A stretch of DNA of 64,000 nt from Trichoderma breve (GCF_028502605.1 NC_079237.1:2976001-3040000), one strand, 5' to 3'; positions 10,606-23,150 are shown, numbered from the stretch's first letter. The notes: a model not told the origin generated them from the letters alone. A program made the numbers and translations.

Positions 10606-13600
10606 GAATTGACGAAACTGTCCATCTTGGCTAAAGAAAAAAAAAAAAGGAAAAGGAAAAAAAAAATAGCCGTATTGATACTTATGATCAACGTCTCTTT
10701 CAACACTGGATAAAACCTCGGAGGATAATGATACCCGGAGCGTGCTTCTCGAGTGGCACCGTCTCCAAGCAACTCGTTATGGACAGGGAGTTTCGGATTT
10801 GACATTTATCGCTAGCATATTTCCAAATAAATTAAATAAAAAATCAAATGAAAAAACCTATCCTGTTTACTGAAGATTCTACTCAACGAAAGGACGGAGA
10901 GATATGAGCGCCATCTGGATGCATGCCATCAACATAGGCTACGGGCGCTTGTCTGCATACCACACTTGAACGCTCTGCACCTTGTATCCATGGCCATGCT
11001 GACGTCCAACCTGAATATCTGCAGACGGACAGAAAAAGCCATCAGCGATGCAGTTTGCTCATGCCGGTGATAATCAACCCGCCTCTCCCACTCTCTTACA
11101 CCTACCGCACGAGAGCCAAGGATCCAACCGCGTCTCGTCCCCAACGCATCAAATTTCTCAAGGGAGAGAGGCTGGATGGACCTGCAGCGCATCAACGGAC
11201 ATGACAATTTGCAGGATTTATATAATTATTATGGAACCGGACTCTGTACAGTATGCACGCACAAAAAGGCGGTCAAGAGCTGTCCTGGTTGGCTAAGATA
11301 TGTATCAACTGCATCTCTTACAGCATCTGGAAGTCGGCCATTCTTTGCCATCAATCAGCTTTTGCCTTGGATCGCTCTAGTAGATAGATCGTAAATAGGA
11401 TACGACCAATATGCATTAACAAGGGATTTATACTATTCTACAAGTATTCAAGTTTGTACGGCATTGAAACGCTTCGTTTGCTCTCACCTGCATGTGATCA
11501 TGATCCTTCGCCCTCGCGTCAGTGATTGGACTAAATATGTCTCTCGATGCTGATCTTCTTGACAACAACAAGAATACGAGTATGTTTCAGTGCCTCCGTT
11601 TCAACTGGCCAATGAGATGATACTTGGTATGTTTGAGCCAACACGCTTGAATCTCTGAAACGGGCCGGATGCAGATAGCATGTACGAGTATTCTCACGTA
11701 GTCTGGCGTTCTTTCGGTGATAAATGAGCTACTCACATTAAATTCGTCAACATTCACCGACTTGCTGCTGTCTTTGGAATAAATTGACAGTATGAGATAA
11801 GAGTGACTGCATGCAGATATGGCCAATGGCATCACCATGTACGCATGTCCGACTGGCTACATGTACGGCTGACAAGAAGCAAGCAGCAGCTTACCTGCTT
11901 CCAACATGCGTATATAAGCTCAAATGTGTATTCTTGGATGCACGTCCGAACATCAAAACGACCGCTGATGAAGCTCCTTTCGGCCCCCGACATGTCCGGT
12001 GGTGGATATGCGCAACGGCGGCATACACATTTAGGTTTATCAAATTATATGTCATCTGAAACAGCCAAGTTTCCAAATACACACACACCATCCATATCAG
12101 CGATAACATCGAAGAAGGAGAAGAACAAGAAGAAGTTGAGGGGGTGTGTCTAATCTGTAGTGGCTGCAGCAAGGCCGGCATTCCTTTAACACTACATATA
12201 TGCCATTTCAACCACTCACATCCGCTTACTGTGAGACAAACAAAACAAAATTCAAGACAAAACAGGTAGGTAAGTTGGTAAGTTGTCTCCCAGTCGAACA
12301 AGTTATTGCCACTCCAGGCCACGTCGTCGAAGAAAAGTCTTGGAATTCGCCTCGCTGTGTAACACCACACACCGAACAAGAGAAAAAAAAAAAAAAAGAA
12401 ATGTAAAAACTAGAAATCTTGGTTGAAGCTACACCACGCCCCAACAATGGGAAAAAAGGCTGTGTGCTGGGAGAGGGTCCTCCCACCAATCAAGATGACG
12501 AGGCCTACCGATTTTGACACGGATTTGATGTTTTTTTTTTTTTGATCACGAGATTTTTGGATGTGTGTCACGGGTGGCGCGGTATTATATCTCACGCTAC
12601 ATCGTGGGAAATCTGGCGAGACAGCCGCGGTGGGACGGTGCGATGGTTGCGGGTTTGGTATCCTGGTTTGTGGAGGTGGTGGTCGACATGTAGTTTGGCG
12701 GAGAAGGATCCCCCATGTGTAAATTGTTCGCAACGCCGGTGTTTTCTTTGTTAGAGATGCAATTACTTCTTTTGCTATATGAGCGGTTTGATGTTCGGTG
12801 TATCAAGCGTCTATAAGTCTACGAAGCTACATGTACTAGGGATATGAATACGAGCGGGACGAAACAGTACTACAAGCGGGAGTCTAGAGCAAGAGAAAGG
12901 AGCCGTAAAAGCCGGAGATGCTGTCAATATTGAAAGCATCAAGCACCAAATAGACCATCGGGGTTGGTGTGGAGGTCGAGTAATACGGGAGAGGCCGGGA
13001 GCCGAGACTGGCAAAAGACGGGGGCCCGGGGGTGGGGCCGGACCATCAGATACGAGTACGGAGGATGCAAGCAGAGGAACAAACTCGATGATAAAGATGA
13101 GCACCGCAGGCTGTGCTGACAAGCAGGAGAAGGATCCCGTAGCATTCGGCCGCGGCTGTGAGCTGCGGGACGAGCAGAAAGAAGATGGACAAGGGGGAGG
13201 GTCTGCCGGCAGCAGCAGCAGCAGCAAAGTGTGGACTCGGAAGCCTCACAAACTGTGGACGAGGGGGGGCGTGCACCAGCCGGTCGATCATGCATGGGCT
13301 TTTGCAAGCGATGGAGGCATTTCGAGTCATCGGCTGAGCAGGCAGGCAGAGAGGCTGGGACGAGAGACGAGAAGACTTTGACCCGAGATATTTCTCGAGG
13401 CATGACTCGGAGGAGCAGAAGCACGAGAGGAGGGGGAGCTAAGGCATCAGCCTGTCCTATCAACAGCCGATGGCACGTCCAGCCTGCATGACGGCAAACG
13501 GCGACGATTGGGCCTCAATGCCAAAACTGGGGCCGGTGTGAGTTGGCAGTTCGAACGGAGCATCCGCATACGCCCCCCGGATGCCTTTTTTGCCTCCCCC

Positions 13601-16600
13601 ATGTTGCTGTTCTTGTGTCTTGTCCATATTTTACCGCGCACCAACAGTCCGGGGCCACCAGCCTTGGCCTTGAAGAGAAGGAAGTTCACAACCATTTACG
13701 ATGTTTTGAGAACCGTCGCTGGATTTTTGCAGATCATCTTGTCTGACTGACGAGGACTTTTTTTTTCGTCTTGCTTTTTTGCCTCAACGGGCGTCGGGAG
13801 GCAAAGACGGGAAATTATCGTCAGGTCCTTTGCGGTTGATACCCAATGAAGGCCCTAAGAGGAATTTGTTGGGCAGAAAGCCGACAGTAAAGCAAGAAAA
13901 AAATAATGTGGTAGGCAAATGGTAGCAGTTTATGGTGGTGGTAGCAGTCGTAATCAAGCAAATTTCTCAAGAAGTTGGGAGAGGCGTATGTGTATATGGC
14001 TCTGCGCACTTTGTACCCCCTGCTCAGGCTCTTATAAGCCCCCAAACATTTTTTTCACTTTGGCTCTGTGGCATTGCGACCGTGGTGTGTCATTAGTTTA
14101 TTAGAGGTTGTCACCAGTTTCGTTGGACTGGGCGAGGCTGGAGAATGTTGAAAATTTTCATCGTTCGCTGGCAGGTTTTTGACCAGATTCTGCTGTCCAA
14201 CGGTGAGTGTTGAGCTGTCAAGTCCCCCCACGGTGGCGAGATCCAGGATAAAATGTAAAAGGTTTGTTGTACACCGAAGAAGAAAAAAAAAAAAAAACAA
14301 CGCTGGTTGTGCTGTAGAGTTTCAGCGCGTGTTTCACAATCCCGTCGAGAGGCTGACCCGACTCCCAAAAGGTGGCGGGGCGCCAACGACGGGCAGAGAC
14401 GAGCCGCCAATCTCCACAGTTGGGCGTGAGTGCTTTTCCTGCTAAAATGGATCAATGTTTTTTCTGCGATTCTTTGGCTCTCAGCCATTCGCCGCGGCTC
14501 TACCCGGCGCGCACTTGGCACTAGGATTTGCTTGTGTTTCCACACGGGTGGGAAGGGAATTTGGAAATGGAAAATTGGAAGCCCGTGGCCCAGTCTCCCA
14601 CAACCCTGGTCCGAACAGGCGGGAATGGTGACGTCGTTGCTTGAACTGAGCTTGACAACTTTGAACTGAACTGTTGGGCTTGGGCTGATTCCCGACAAGG
14701 ACGGGAGTCTGACAGACTGACGACGATGAAAAATGCTGGCCAGAGCCAAGGCGGATGGATGAGACGAGTAGCGGCGGCGATTCGTCATTGGGAATGCATG
14801 TTTTTATTTTTATCCGTCGAGAATGCGAGGCCCGGCTGCTGTCTTGAAGACGGCTAACGCAGCAGCAGCAGCGCCTAGGATCCCTGCTCGAACGTCTTTG
14901 TTTCTATTTTGCATGGATTGCATAAGACATGGAACCTACAGGCTACAGGTAGGTATGGAGGCTATTACTAGGTATTGTTGTGTTGTTGTTGTCGCTGATG
15001 CTGCAGCCTTTTGGCGAGCGCTTGTTGTAACACCAGCCCCGGCGCTCTGGCATCACGCATCACCCTACAACATCAACGCAACATCAAATGCAACATACGA
15101 CATCAACTGTTCGCTTGTTCTTTGTGCTTCGCGTAGATTCCTTTCCTTCCTTCGACTCTCTCTCTCTCGCAACTCTTCCCCCCCTCCTCGAAGCTGCTCA
15201 CAAGCTCCGTCTCAAACCCAAAATACCCTTGCAAGCTCGTCTTTCCCTCGTCTCGCGGCCCCCATTCGCTGGTTCGCTATCGCAGTCCTTCTCGACGGTG
15301 GTGCGGCACCTCCGCCCTCGGCCTGTCGTTGAGACGACCCAAGGAGCTACTAGAGGGTCAGGCGGTCGTTAGCTGCCGATGCACTGTGCAGCTTCGCGGG
15401 ACTGGGACTGGCTCAACGGGCTGCGAGTGTGAGTGTGTCTGGAGCTTACATTACAGTATTTGTTCCATCATGTGGGGGAGAGGGATATCCCGCCGTCTAG
15501 ACCATTCGGGAGACATCCAGGCCATGTACGGACGGGTATAGCACCAAAGCCAAATAGATGAAGGGACGACGGCTGTCAAGAATGATAAAGGACGGGAGCA
15601 TCAAGTCAATCTGCTCCATACTCCAGTGTGCATGCGGACGGATATCCAGTGATGCCGTCAAATGTCGCGCGATATTGTGTCCCGGTTGTGCTACTAGAAA
15701 ACCACACCACCATCTGCCCAGTGCTCATGAACAGCAACTTACTGACTGACATCCATCAAATCTCCTTTCGTCTATCGAGTCCAGCTCTCCCTTGCATCGC
15801 GTCGCGTAAATGTCGCCTCGCACAGACGCTCGCTGCCCAAAAGCCAAGTGTCTTTTCTCTCTCTTGGCCTCTCTCCTCCCCCTTTACGGAGTCCGTAACA
15901 TGCTCGTAGATTATTGATCTTCCATTCGCATCAATCCAATATTGATTCAACGCATCACCAACCCACATCTTCTTTCACAGTGCTTCGCACACTGACACAG
16001 CGCCAGATCCAGTGCAGCGACAGCGCATTAGCCCCTACAGCACCCCCCCTGCTACCCTGCTACCCCTCCCTAGACCACCCCCCCTCTGCCCACCCCCATG
16101 CCCACCTCACACAAACCCGAACCTTCGCACCCCTCATTCCCGCCCTTGTACAGTCCTCGTAGCGCTCTGCCTGCCCTCTGCACACACTTTGCGGCCATTG
16201 GATCAGCGACGACGGGCGATTAAAACCTCGACGCAGCCGCTACTGCGCTGTCCGTTGGTCTTGCAGTTGACAAAGCTCGTTTTTGCGAAGACGACGAAAA
16301 ATTTCTATTGCTGGGTTTCATTGATCCCTTATTATCCTGGCCCATCGCTGTGAATGAGGGGTTGCGTCTCATCTCATCTCGTCTCATTCACACTCACCAC
16401 TCTCACACTTCTCTTCTCACGCTTTACGGACAGCTCTTCGAATTCATTTACGCCTGGCGCTAATCGATCCGACTGTCTCTCGCCCACCGCCTGATTGCCC
16501 ACCGAGCTAGTCGCTGCCTAGACGCCCGACTTTGGATGCTTACAGCTTCTCACTCAACAGCGACTCGAACGAACTCGAATCCCCCCCGCCTTAGTGCGGC

Positions 16601-16678
16601 TTCTTTTACTTCTTTACAACTAAACATTTACCATTTAACTGCTCCTCTCGGGGCATTCACACTTTTTACTCATACACA
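10606..16678. other. 6-kb intergenic region; right end is a pyrimidine-rich leader
   Basis: No gene could be supported on either strand. Frames up to about 225 codons exist but have low-complexity or random composition. From about 15120 onwards the plus strand turns C/T-rich (notably 15120-15330 and 16010-16160) and stays so up to the ATG at 16679, which suggests a long promoter and 5' untranslated region for that gene. A non-coding RNA is possible in the rest. Confidence 0.45.
16000..16678 (+). promoter_or_regulatory. C/T-rich promoter and leader of the 730-residue protein gene
   Basis: Dense C and T runs, a common feature of transcription start regions in filamentous ascomycetes, continue to within 15 bases of the ATG. 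The exact start site cannot be fixed from sequence alone. Confidence 0.4.
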
Positions 16679-18871
16679 ATGCCTACAGACAACATGGTAG
16701 GCTACGTGGAGGACGTTGACGAGGACATTGGCAGCACCATCGGCGTGGAGAGCACCCGCCGATACGCCAGATCAGCAGCCGCCAGAAGCCCTGAGCGTGA
16801 GCGATCCAACACCGGCAAGCCCAGAATGCCAGAGTCCGACTCCGATGACGAGACGGCCTCGAGCAGCAGCAGCCTCTCCGACTCTGACAGCACGCCCGCA
16901 CCCACCAGGGACAGGACAAGGCCCGTTCCCGTCGAGCATAGACGCCCACTGCACCACAAGGAACGAGACCACCGTCGCCCCCCTCAGGATTCTCGTCCTC
17001 CTCGCGACAACAGAGCCCTTGCTCGAGATGATCGCCAGAGACGTGAGAGGAGACCTAGGGAAGACGACGACGACCACAGAAGGCTGCCCCGACCTCAGCC
17101 TAAGGATAGAGACCCCAGAGACGCAAGAGATCCAAGAGACCTGAGAGACCCCAGGGGCCCTAAGAAGACCCGACCCGGCCCCCCCAAGCATGCTGCCTCT
17201 CAGCCCGTCGTCTCTCAGGGTGCTTACCGAAGAGGCCAGTTCGAAGATCCGGCCGCATATGGAGTTCAGCAGGCTCAGCAGCTCCAGCAGCCTGCTGCCT
17301 CTGGCCGGCCTCGTGCCAAATCTCGTCCTGCAAGCTACTACGCCGGACAGCCCCCACGGCCCCCTCTGGACATGGGCTGGCCTGGGCCTCATGCTCCCCT
17401 TCCTCCCCCTCCTGGGCCGTTTGGCATGGGCAACTTCCCGCCGCCTCCTCACATGTTTCCTGGCGGTCCCCCAATGCATCCTGGCATGCCGCCGCCTCAG
17501 TCTCCCATGGGCATGGGCCCGCCTCCCTTCTTTGATGGTCCCAGCCCAATGGGACCGCCGCCTCCGGGAGAGCATCTTAGACATCGGTTCGATGGTGGCG
17601 GCCGGCCTGCTTCTGCCATGGGCTTTGGCTCTCCACCCGAGGCCATAGGCTACTTTAATGAAAAGTATGACGACTACGAGGAAGAGCAGCATCAGAAGGT
17701 TGCCCGTCGTTCTTCGCGTGCCAAGAAGGCGCCGCCGCCATTGGAGGAGCGCAAGAAGTTACCGCCTTCCGAGTTTGCTCTCAAGCGTACTCAATCGGCA
17801 AGGCCAACTTCGGCCGCCTACAAGCCTCCTCCGTCTGCCCGCGAGCCGATGCGTGAGATGCGCGAGCCACTGCGTGAGGCACCACGGGAGCACACGCGAG
17901 ACCACCAGCTCCGAGAGCGTCCGCTGTCTCGACAGGGCCACCAGCGGCCGCCGCCATCGCACCGCCGGTCTGTGGGCTTTGTGGACCAGCAGGCCTTTGA
18001 CGAGGATGACTTCCTGGGCGGCGAGGTGGACCTGTATCAAGAGGTCTCTCCCAACCAGCGCCGTACTGCCCTCGCTCGACCTCGACGCAGCAGCTCCGTC
18101 GCTTATGATCAACACGGCTACGACATTGTTCCCGCTGGCAACCGAGGCCGCCGCTCGTCCATGTACGGACCTCTCCCTGGGGAGTCTGGCGGCGTCAGCC
18201 TCGAAGAAGATGGCAGGTACTTTGATGCTCTGCGGTATCAAGAGGATGTGAGCGGAGGTGCGCCAATGCCCTTGACTGCTGAGACTCTGCGCAAGGCATC
18301 TAAGCGCGGGGAGCTGGCCAGCAGCCGATCCACCAGGAGCAGCGGCAGCCATGACGAAAGCGACTACAAGCGAAGCAGCCACACCACTGGCCTTACCACG
18401 CAGTCCTCGGCAGCCCACAACAATGACGACTTCACCATCAAAGTCTCCGGCCAAGCGGTCGTCAAGCTTCCCGGCGCCCAGATCGAGTGCGACGGAGGCG
18501 AGATCACCTTTAGCGGCAACCGAGGAGCCGGGGCCGGACCTGGCTCAGGAATGCACGGCGCTTCTCGCGCTGGCAGCGACAAGGAAAGCACCGTCTACCA
18601 GCTTGACGATGCACGCAGCTCTCGCATGGACCGCAAGGCACTGCCGCATCGCCCTCGCGCAACCAGCCAATCTGATGTTCACAGCCGCATCTACGCTCCG
18701 ATCCACGCCCCGTACGAACATGCCCCGTATGAGCATGTTCCATACGAGCACGCCCCATACGAGCAAGCCCCATACGAGCATGGCCCATACGATGCTTTTG
18801 AGCCATATGAGCCCGTCACTTATGAACATGCTCCCTACGACCCGTCCCTTGCTGCTTCCAACTTTTATTAA
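16679..18871 (+). CDS. Large disordered Arg/Pro-rich protein with C-terminal APYEH repeats
   Basis: A single-exon frame of 730 residues; I do not recognise a named family. Regions in order: an acidic Ser-rich N-terminus (residues 1-80); a strongly charged Arg/Asp segment with RDPRD/RDLRDPR repeats (95-165); a Pro/Gly/Met-rich segment (225-305); a basic Ser/Arg region; a short segment at about 575-625 that looks folded and conserved (DDFTIKVSGQAVVKLPGAQI, then GGEITFSGN); and a C-terminal array of at least six PYEH/PYEQ units from residue 671 to about 720. Such composition is common in scaffold or RNA-binding proteins, but that is inference only. The ATG at 16679 opens the frame after a C/T-rich leader. 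Frames on the other strand at 16772-17692 and 17759-18454 are shadows. Confidence 0.8.
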   Translation: MPTDNMVGYVEDVDEDIGSTIGVESTRRYARSAAARSPERERSNTGKPRMPESDSDDETASSSSSLSDSDSTPAPTRDRTRPVPVEHRRPLHHKERDHRRPPQDSRPPRDNRALARDDRQRRERRPREDDDDHRRLPRPQPKDRDPRDARDPRDLRDPRGPKKTRPGPPKHAASQPVVSQGAYRRGQFEDPAAYGVQQAQQLQQPAASGRPRAKSRPASYYAGQPPRPPLDMGWPGPHAPLPPPPGPFGMGNFPPPPHMFPGGPPMHPGMPPPQSPMGMGPPPFFDGPSPMGPPPPGEHLRHRFDGGGRPASAMGFGSPPEAIGYFNEKYDDYEEEQHQKVARRSSRAKKAPPPLEERKKLPPSEFALKRTQSARPTSAAYKPPPSAREPMREMREPLREAPREHTRDHQLRERPLSRQGHQRPPPSHRRSVGFVDQQAFDEDDFLGGEVDLYQEVSPNQRRTALARPRRSSSVAYDQHGYDIVPAGNRGRRSSMYGPLPGESGGVSLEEDGRYFDALRYQEDVSGGAPMPLTAETLRKASKRGELASSRSTRSSGSHDESDYKRSSHTTGLTTQSSAAHNNDDFTIKVSGQAVVKLPGAQIECDGGEITFSGNRGAGAGPGSGMHGASRAGSDKESTVYQLDDARSSRMDRKALPHRPRATSQSDVHSRIYAPIHAPYEHAPYEHVPYEHAPYEQAPYEHGPYDAFEPYEPVTYEHAPYDPSLAASNFY
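18689..18840 (+). repeat. In-frame 15-bp tandem repeat encoding (A/V)PYEH units
   Basis: Five adjacent 15-base units encode APYEH, APYEH, VPYEH, APYEQ and APYEH, followed by diverged copies (GPYDA, EPYEP, TYEHAPYD). The units differ at third positions, so the array is not freshly duplicated. Confidence 0.9.
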
Positions 18872-20432
18872 TGTTGACGACCAAAAACGAAGAACCATTC
18901 TCAAAAATTTACGAAGCTAAACTCACGACTTATGCCATGATGAAAAGTGCTTTTTTTGTCTTTCCTCAATGTTGACGACATACAAACGATGTTGAGGTCA
19001 CTGGTTCTGCTTCTTTTTCGAAGACCGACTGAATGATTTTTTTCTCTCATCTCTATTTCTCCATTTCTGTTTCCATTTCCATTATTTACGACGTTTCTTC
19101 TTCTTCTCTTCTTTTCTCCCTCACATCCAGCGCTTGGCTTGGTGGTTCATATACCCTGCCGCCATTCCATGGCAGCAAAACTTTCTGATACCCCCAAAAA
19201 GTTGGCGATGGGAAGGATATTGTGTGCTTTCTACTAGGCGGATCTTGGTACACGTGTATTGGGTTTCATTTCATTTCATTCTTCATTTTTCCATTTATTT
19301 TCCTTTTGCATACTCAGCTTTTGCTTTGAGCGCCGCACAGCCTGCAAACAAGTGTCGGTGAGATAATCGAGGATGGATTTGGCAGGGAGAAAGCTGGTCT
19401 GACTCCCCCAACCTTGCCGTTTGGGAGATGGCGCCATCTCCAAGGACGGCTGTGTTTAATTCTTCTCTCGGGCCTGGATTTGACGATGCTCGAACACAGC
19501 CGTCTCCCTACCCATCTACACCCTTTTTGGAGCTGGCACTTTGTGGCCAATGTCTTTTATTTTACTTTTTGGGTTTGGCAATTTCTCAGTCTACTACTAT
19601 AGCGGCTCTTTGTGTTAAGAGGAGGAAATTATCGAACTGTCTGATTTATTCATTTTCTCATCAATGTTACGAAAGCGATAGAATGTACGAGCAATGGGGG
19701 TTCACACCCCCTTCACTCCCTCTGCCGTACACGAGGGGCTCTTTGATTCTCAACTGGCATGCTATTTACTCCCCGTGCTCCGGCTCCTTTACCCTCCGAG
19801 ACAAAAACCTCTTCTGCTTTCTCCCTCTCGGGGGGAGAGAGAGCTGTGATTTGCGGCCACGTGCACTGGAGCTGGACTCTGATACCCCTCACGGCTTACC
19901 CTTGTGGGCTAGCACGCATAATGCGAGGAGGGAGGTGCATGCACGCATGGCTCGAGGAGGACGTGATACAATGGATAGACACGATGCTGCAGGGAAGGAC
20001 GATGTGGTATGTATGGTGGTTTAGATTACGAAGCGGGGGGGTGTTTGGATAGCATGCGCTGCTGGAGGGATTGGCTTGACGATTCTTTCACGACCTGATG
20101 ACGAACCAAAAGCGTTGATTTTCTTGTCTTTTTTTACTCTTTTATTTCTTAACGATGGACCATGTATTTTTTGTTATCAAAGCATGTACTTGTTTTTATT
20201 TCTACACTTAATAAATGGCCCCTGGCGGCCATCTACCTGAATTACGTTTGCACCACCAGTGACATTCAAAGGCATGAACCAAGCAATACTCCATGTAAGT
20301 TTATGCAGGGAGCCAGGGCAGGCGGTGAATCAAGCGGAAGAGCTGAGAAGCCTCCACGTAGCAGTGTGGATCGTACTGGATCCTTTTGTGATGCACGTTT
20401 CCATCGAGGCTGAGGCTGTTCTGCAAGTAGTA

Positions 20433-20460
20433 GCACGAGCACGAGCACGAGCACGAGCAC
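20433..20460. repeat. (GCACGA)n microsatellite
   Basis: Four full copies of a 6-base unit plus a partial fifth. Confidence 0.9.
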
Positions 20461-20530
20461 AATGACGAGCGAGCAAGCAAGCAGCGAGAAAAAGTAAAAC
20501 CTGCTGTACTGTAAATACGACGATGAGCCA

Positions 20531-20586
20531 GTTCTGATGCTCTTGTGTAATCAATACGATTAGCGTGTTCTGATGCTCTTGTGTAA
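20531..20586. repeat. 20-bp direct repeat, 36-bp period
   Basis: The 20 bases at 20531-20550 (gttctgatgc, then tcttgtgtaa) recur exactly at 20567-20586 with a 16-base spacer. Confidence 0.9.
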
Positions 20587-21278
20587 GGCAAACTGCAGTG
20601 ACACTTTACAGCTCAGATCTCGAGTCCCACAAGCCCTCCGCTGAGAGCAGCAGGTGGAGCGTGATTGGATCGATCGATGGGGGGTGGGGCGTTGCTGGGT
20701 CAGGGTGTTTACTTGGTGTGCGTCATCCCGATTTGGAACTTCAAAGGAAAACACACAAAAGGTACTCGGTAAGTAAAAAAAGCTAGAGATGTTGTAAAAG
20801 CTGCCAAACACGTTCAATTATTGGTATAATAGACTTTTTGAAAGTAAACAATTTACATTAAACTGCCCGCTTACGATGCTAGTGAGAGGCCGTATTGCAT
20901 GCATCGATCAGCAGAAAAAGCGAGTTTGATTGGTTCTTAGCGCTGCAACCCCCCAGCCACGGTATTTTTGCGGTTTCTGTAGGAACAACAGCGCGCCCCC
21001 GGTAAGCTTCTTCCGCCGCACCATTCTGCCCATCTGCACTCTCTTGTTTTCGCTAGTGTTTTTTCCCCCAACTCTTCAACCTCAAATCCGGGGGTTGACG
21101 ATTATTCTGGTTGTTTACTGGTTTTGATCGGTGGGATATAGTTGCACCTTTGTGCACTGACAAGGCACCCCCCCTTTTTGCTGGATAAGAGCGATATTAT
21201 CGCGTATCTTCGAGTCCTTGCCGGAGAGACAATCCGCATTCCAACACTCTCGACTCGGCCAAGGACTTCTCAATCACC

Positions 21279-22481
21279 ATGGCGCCGGCGGTGGTGAGTG
21301 CCGATACAGGCCTTACCGGCACAGCGACCGTCAATGTCATAGACACCGACAAATTCCCAGCAGATGGTCCTCTCCTCCAGGGAGCCCGCGTCTTTGCCCG
21401 ACTCGCCAAGCGAACCAATGATCCATCCAAGGGTGTTCTCGACCCTCACGATATCAACAACGTCGGCTTCTTCTTCCTCTTCGCGCTCATCGGCCTCGCC
21501 TTTGTCGCCACCGGCATCTGGTTCTTCTTCTATGCCAAGAACGGTGGCATTGTCTTCAAGGATAACGATTGGGACGACTACAAGTCTACGGTTTTGCGTC
21601 GCAGGGGACCCAACGGCACGGTTCTCTCTGGAGCCACCGAGTCGACTGATCTGGGAGGCGGCAGCGTTTACAAGCGATATGACGACCACGATGATGATGA
21701 CCGGAGAACCGCAATCACGGACAGCACTTACCTGACTGGCATTACTGCGGGCGCGAGTGACATTTTCGCCCGCGAGAAGCGCAAGAAGAAGAAGGAGGCC
21801 CGCGATGCTGAACGTAGAAAGCGACGCGGCGAAAAGGGCAAATCGACTGAGGGTACTGCATTCGAGGGCGTCCAGGATGAAAAGGCGGAGCGCGAGGCCA
21901 AGAAGCATCTGCGCAGCTACCGTCACGAAAAGGCGGCTCGCGTTGGCGGAATCAACAAGGAGGCCGAAGGCTCTGAGTGGGAAGGATCCACGAACGCGGC
22001 GGAGTCTTCCGTCGGAGCCACGTCAGAACTGCTTGCGAACCAGGAACCCCCGCCTATCTCGGAGCCTCCCAAGACGTCTGCTCCCCCCAAGGCGACGCCC
22101 AAGAGCGGAGGCATTCGAAAGGTGTATTCTACTGCGGACCGGAGAGAGAGCAAGGAGGCGGAGCGGGAACGTGCCGAGGCCCGAAGACTGAGAGCCGCCA
22201 ACAGGGTTGCTCAGCGGGACTTTGGATACCAGAGAGCGGCGGGCGCGGTGACCAACAGCCAGCTGAGTGAGAGTTTGCTCTCGGGTAGTGGTACCGGCGA
22301 TTCGACGACGCTTGGGGAGAGTAGTATTCCTGAGGAGGAGAGCGAGGTTGGCACCAAGAGCTACCACCATCCCATGCCGGAGCTGAAGGAGCAGAGGCGG
22401 AGGGAGAGAGAGGAGCGCAGGGCGAGGCGCAGCAAGAGCGGATACCGTCGTGGAAATACGGATGAGAATACCGATGTTTAA
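21279..22481 (+). CDS. Single-pass membrane protein with a basic, charged cytosolic-type tail
   Basis: A single-exon frame of 400 residues, family not recognised. A strong transmembrane helix spans about residues 62-85 (VGFFFLFALIGLAFVATGIW, then FFFY), preceded by a short soluble N-terminus. After it comes a conserved-looking segment (NDWDDYKSTVLRRRGPNGT), an Asp-rich patch, a very basic helical stretch (residues 165-190, EKRKKKKEARDAERRKRR), a disordered middle, and a second charged helical segment near the C-terminus (EQRRREREERRARR). The single helix without an obvious cleaved signal suggests an organelle or plasma-membrane anchor; which membrane is unknown. The ATG has a good context (caccATGG). 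It lies upstream of, and in the same direction as, the SPRY-adaptor gene. Confidence 0.82.
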   Translation: MAPAVVSADTGLTGTATVNVIDTDKFPADGPLLQGARVFARLAKRTNDPSKGVLDPHDINNVGFFFLFALIGLAFVATGIWFFFYAKNGGIVFKDNDWDDYKSTVLRRRGPNGTVLSGATESTDLGGGSVYKRYDDHDDDDRRTAITDSTYLTGITAGASDIFAREKRKKKKEARDAERRKRRGEKGKSTEGTAFEGVQDEKAEREAKKHLRSYRHEKAARVGGINKEAEGSEWEGSTNAAESSVGATSELLANQEPPPISEPPKTSAPPKATPKSGGIRKVYSTADRRESKEAERERAEARRLRAANRVAQRDFGYQRAAGAVTNSQLSESLLSGSGTGDSTTLGESSIPEEESEVGTKSYHHPMPELKEQRRREREERRARRSKSGYRRGNTDENTDV

Positions 22482-22986
22482 AGGGGGGCTGGGATGACAG
22501 CGGGATGAGATTTTACTTGAAGGGCTGACTCGCTTTTTCCTTTTTTGTAAAGCGTTTGGGTCTTTTTGCTGGGTTTTCACGCAGGTTACTTTGGGTTTTT
22601 TGATGAGGAATTGGGATGGAGGCGGTATTCAATGTCTTTTTTGTTATTCATTCTTTCTTTTGTTATGCAGGCACGTAGATATGAAGACGAGATGAGATGA
22701 GATGCACGGTATGAAGGAGGGTGTTTGGGTGTAGAAAGTGAGTAACGCAATGGGATATGAAGTGAAGGATGAATGATATGCGATAGTCGATAGTTTTGTG
22801 TCGTATGAATATAATGGTATTCGACTTTTTTCAATATTATACCCTTGATTCCTTTCGTAATCGTTTCCTTGTCTCATTTTGAGATGTGCGGCTAGATATC
22901 TCTTCAATTCCTTTTGACAATGGATGTCTCAGTCTCGCGCTGAATAGGGTTAAACTGAACACCAGACCTTTTGCTTGACTCTTGCA

Positions 22987-23045
22987 CTCACACTAGGCTT
23001 ACAGTAACACTTTATTGGGGATTTGTTCTCACACTAGGCTTACAG
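22987..23045. repeat. 18-bp direct repeat, 41-bp period
   Basis: The 18-base unit CTCACACTAGGCTTACAG occurs at 22987-23004 and again at 23028-23045, identical in both places. Confidence 0.9.
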
Positions 23046-23150
23046 CTTGATTATTGTTGGTACCTGAACCGATGGATTCGTATCGTATTGTACTAGTCTA
23101 GTGTTTACGAGTACAACTCCAGTCTTACGTGTACGCGGAGATTGGGTGCT

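Larger units (their letters stand above)
18872..21278. other. Intergenic region between two plus-strand genes
   Basis: The first few hundred bases are T-rich and probably 3' untranslated. No supported gene follows. Two short repeats are present (20433-20460 and 20531-20586) and are listed separately. Confidence 0.5.

Noticed and set aside
12939..13463. 174-codon minus-strand frame rich in Cys/Leu/Pro/Ser
   Set aside because: Cys run comes from a (GCA/GCT)n triplet tract; nothing protein-like around it.
16772..17692. 306-codon minus-strand frame
   Set aside because: Antisense of the 730-residue gene; Arg/Gly-rich artefact of its codon use.
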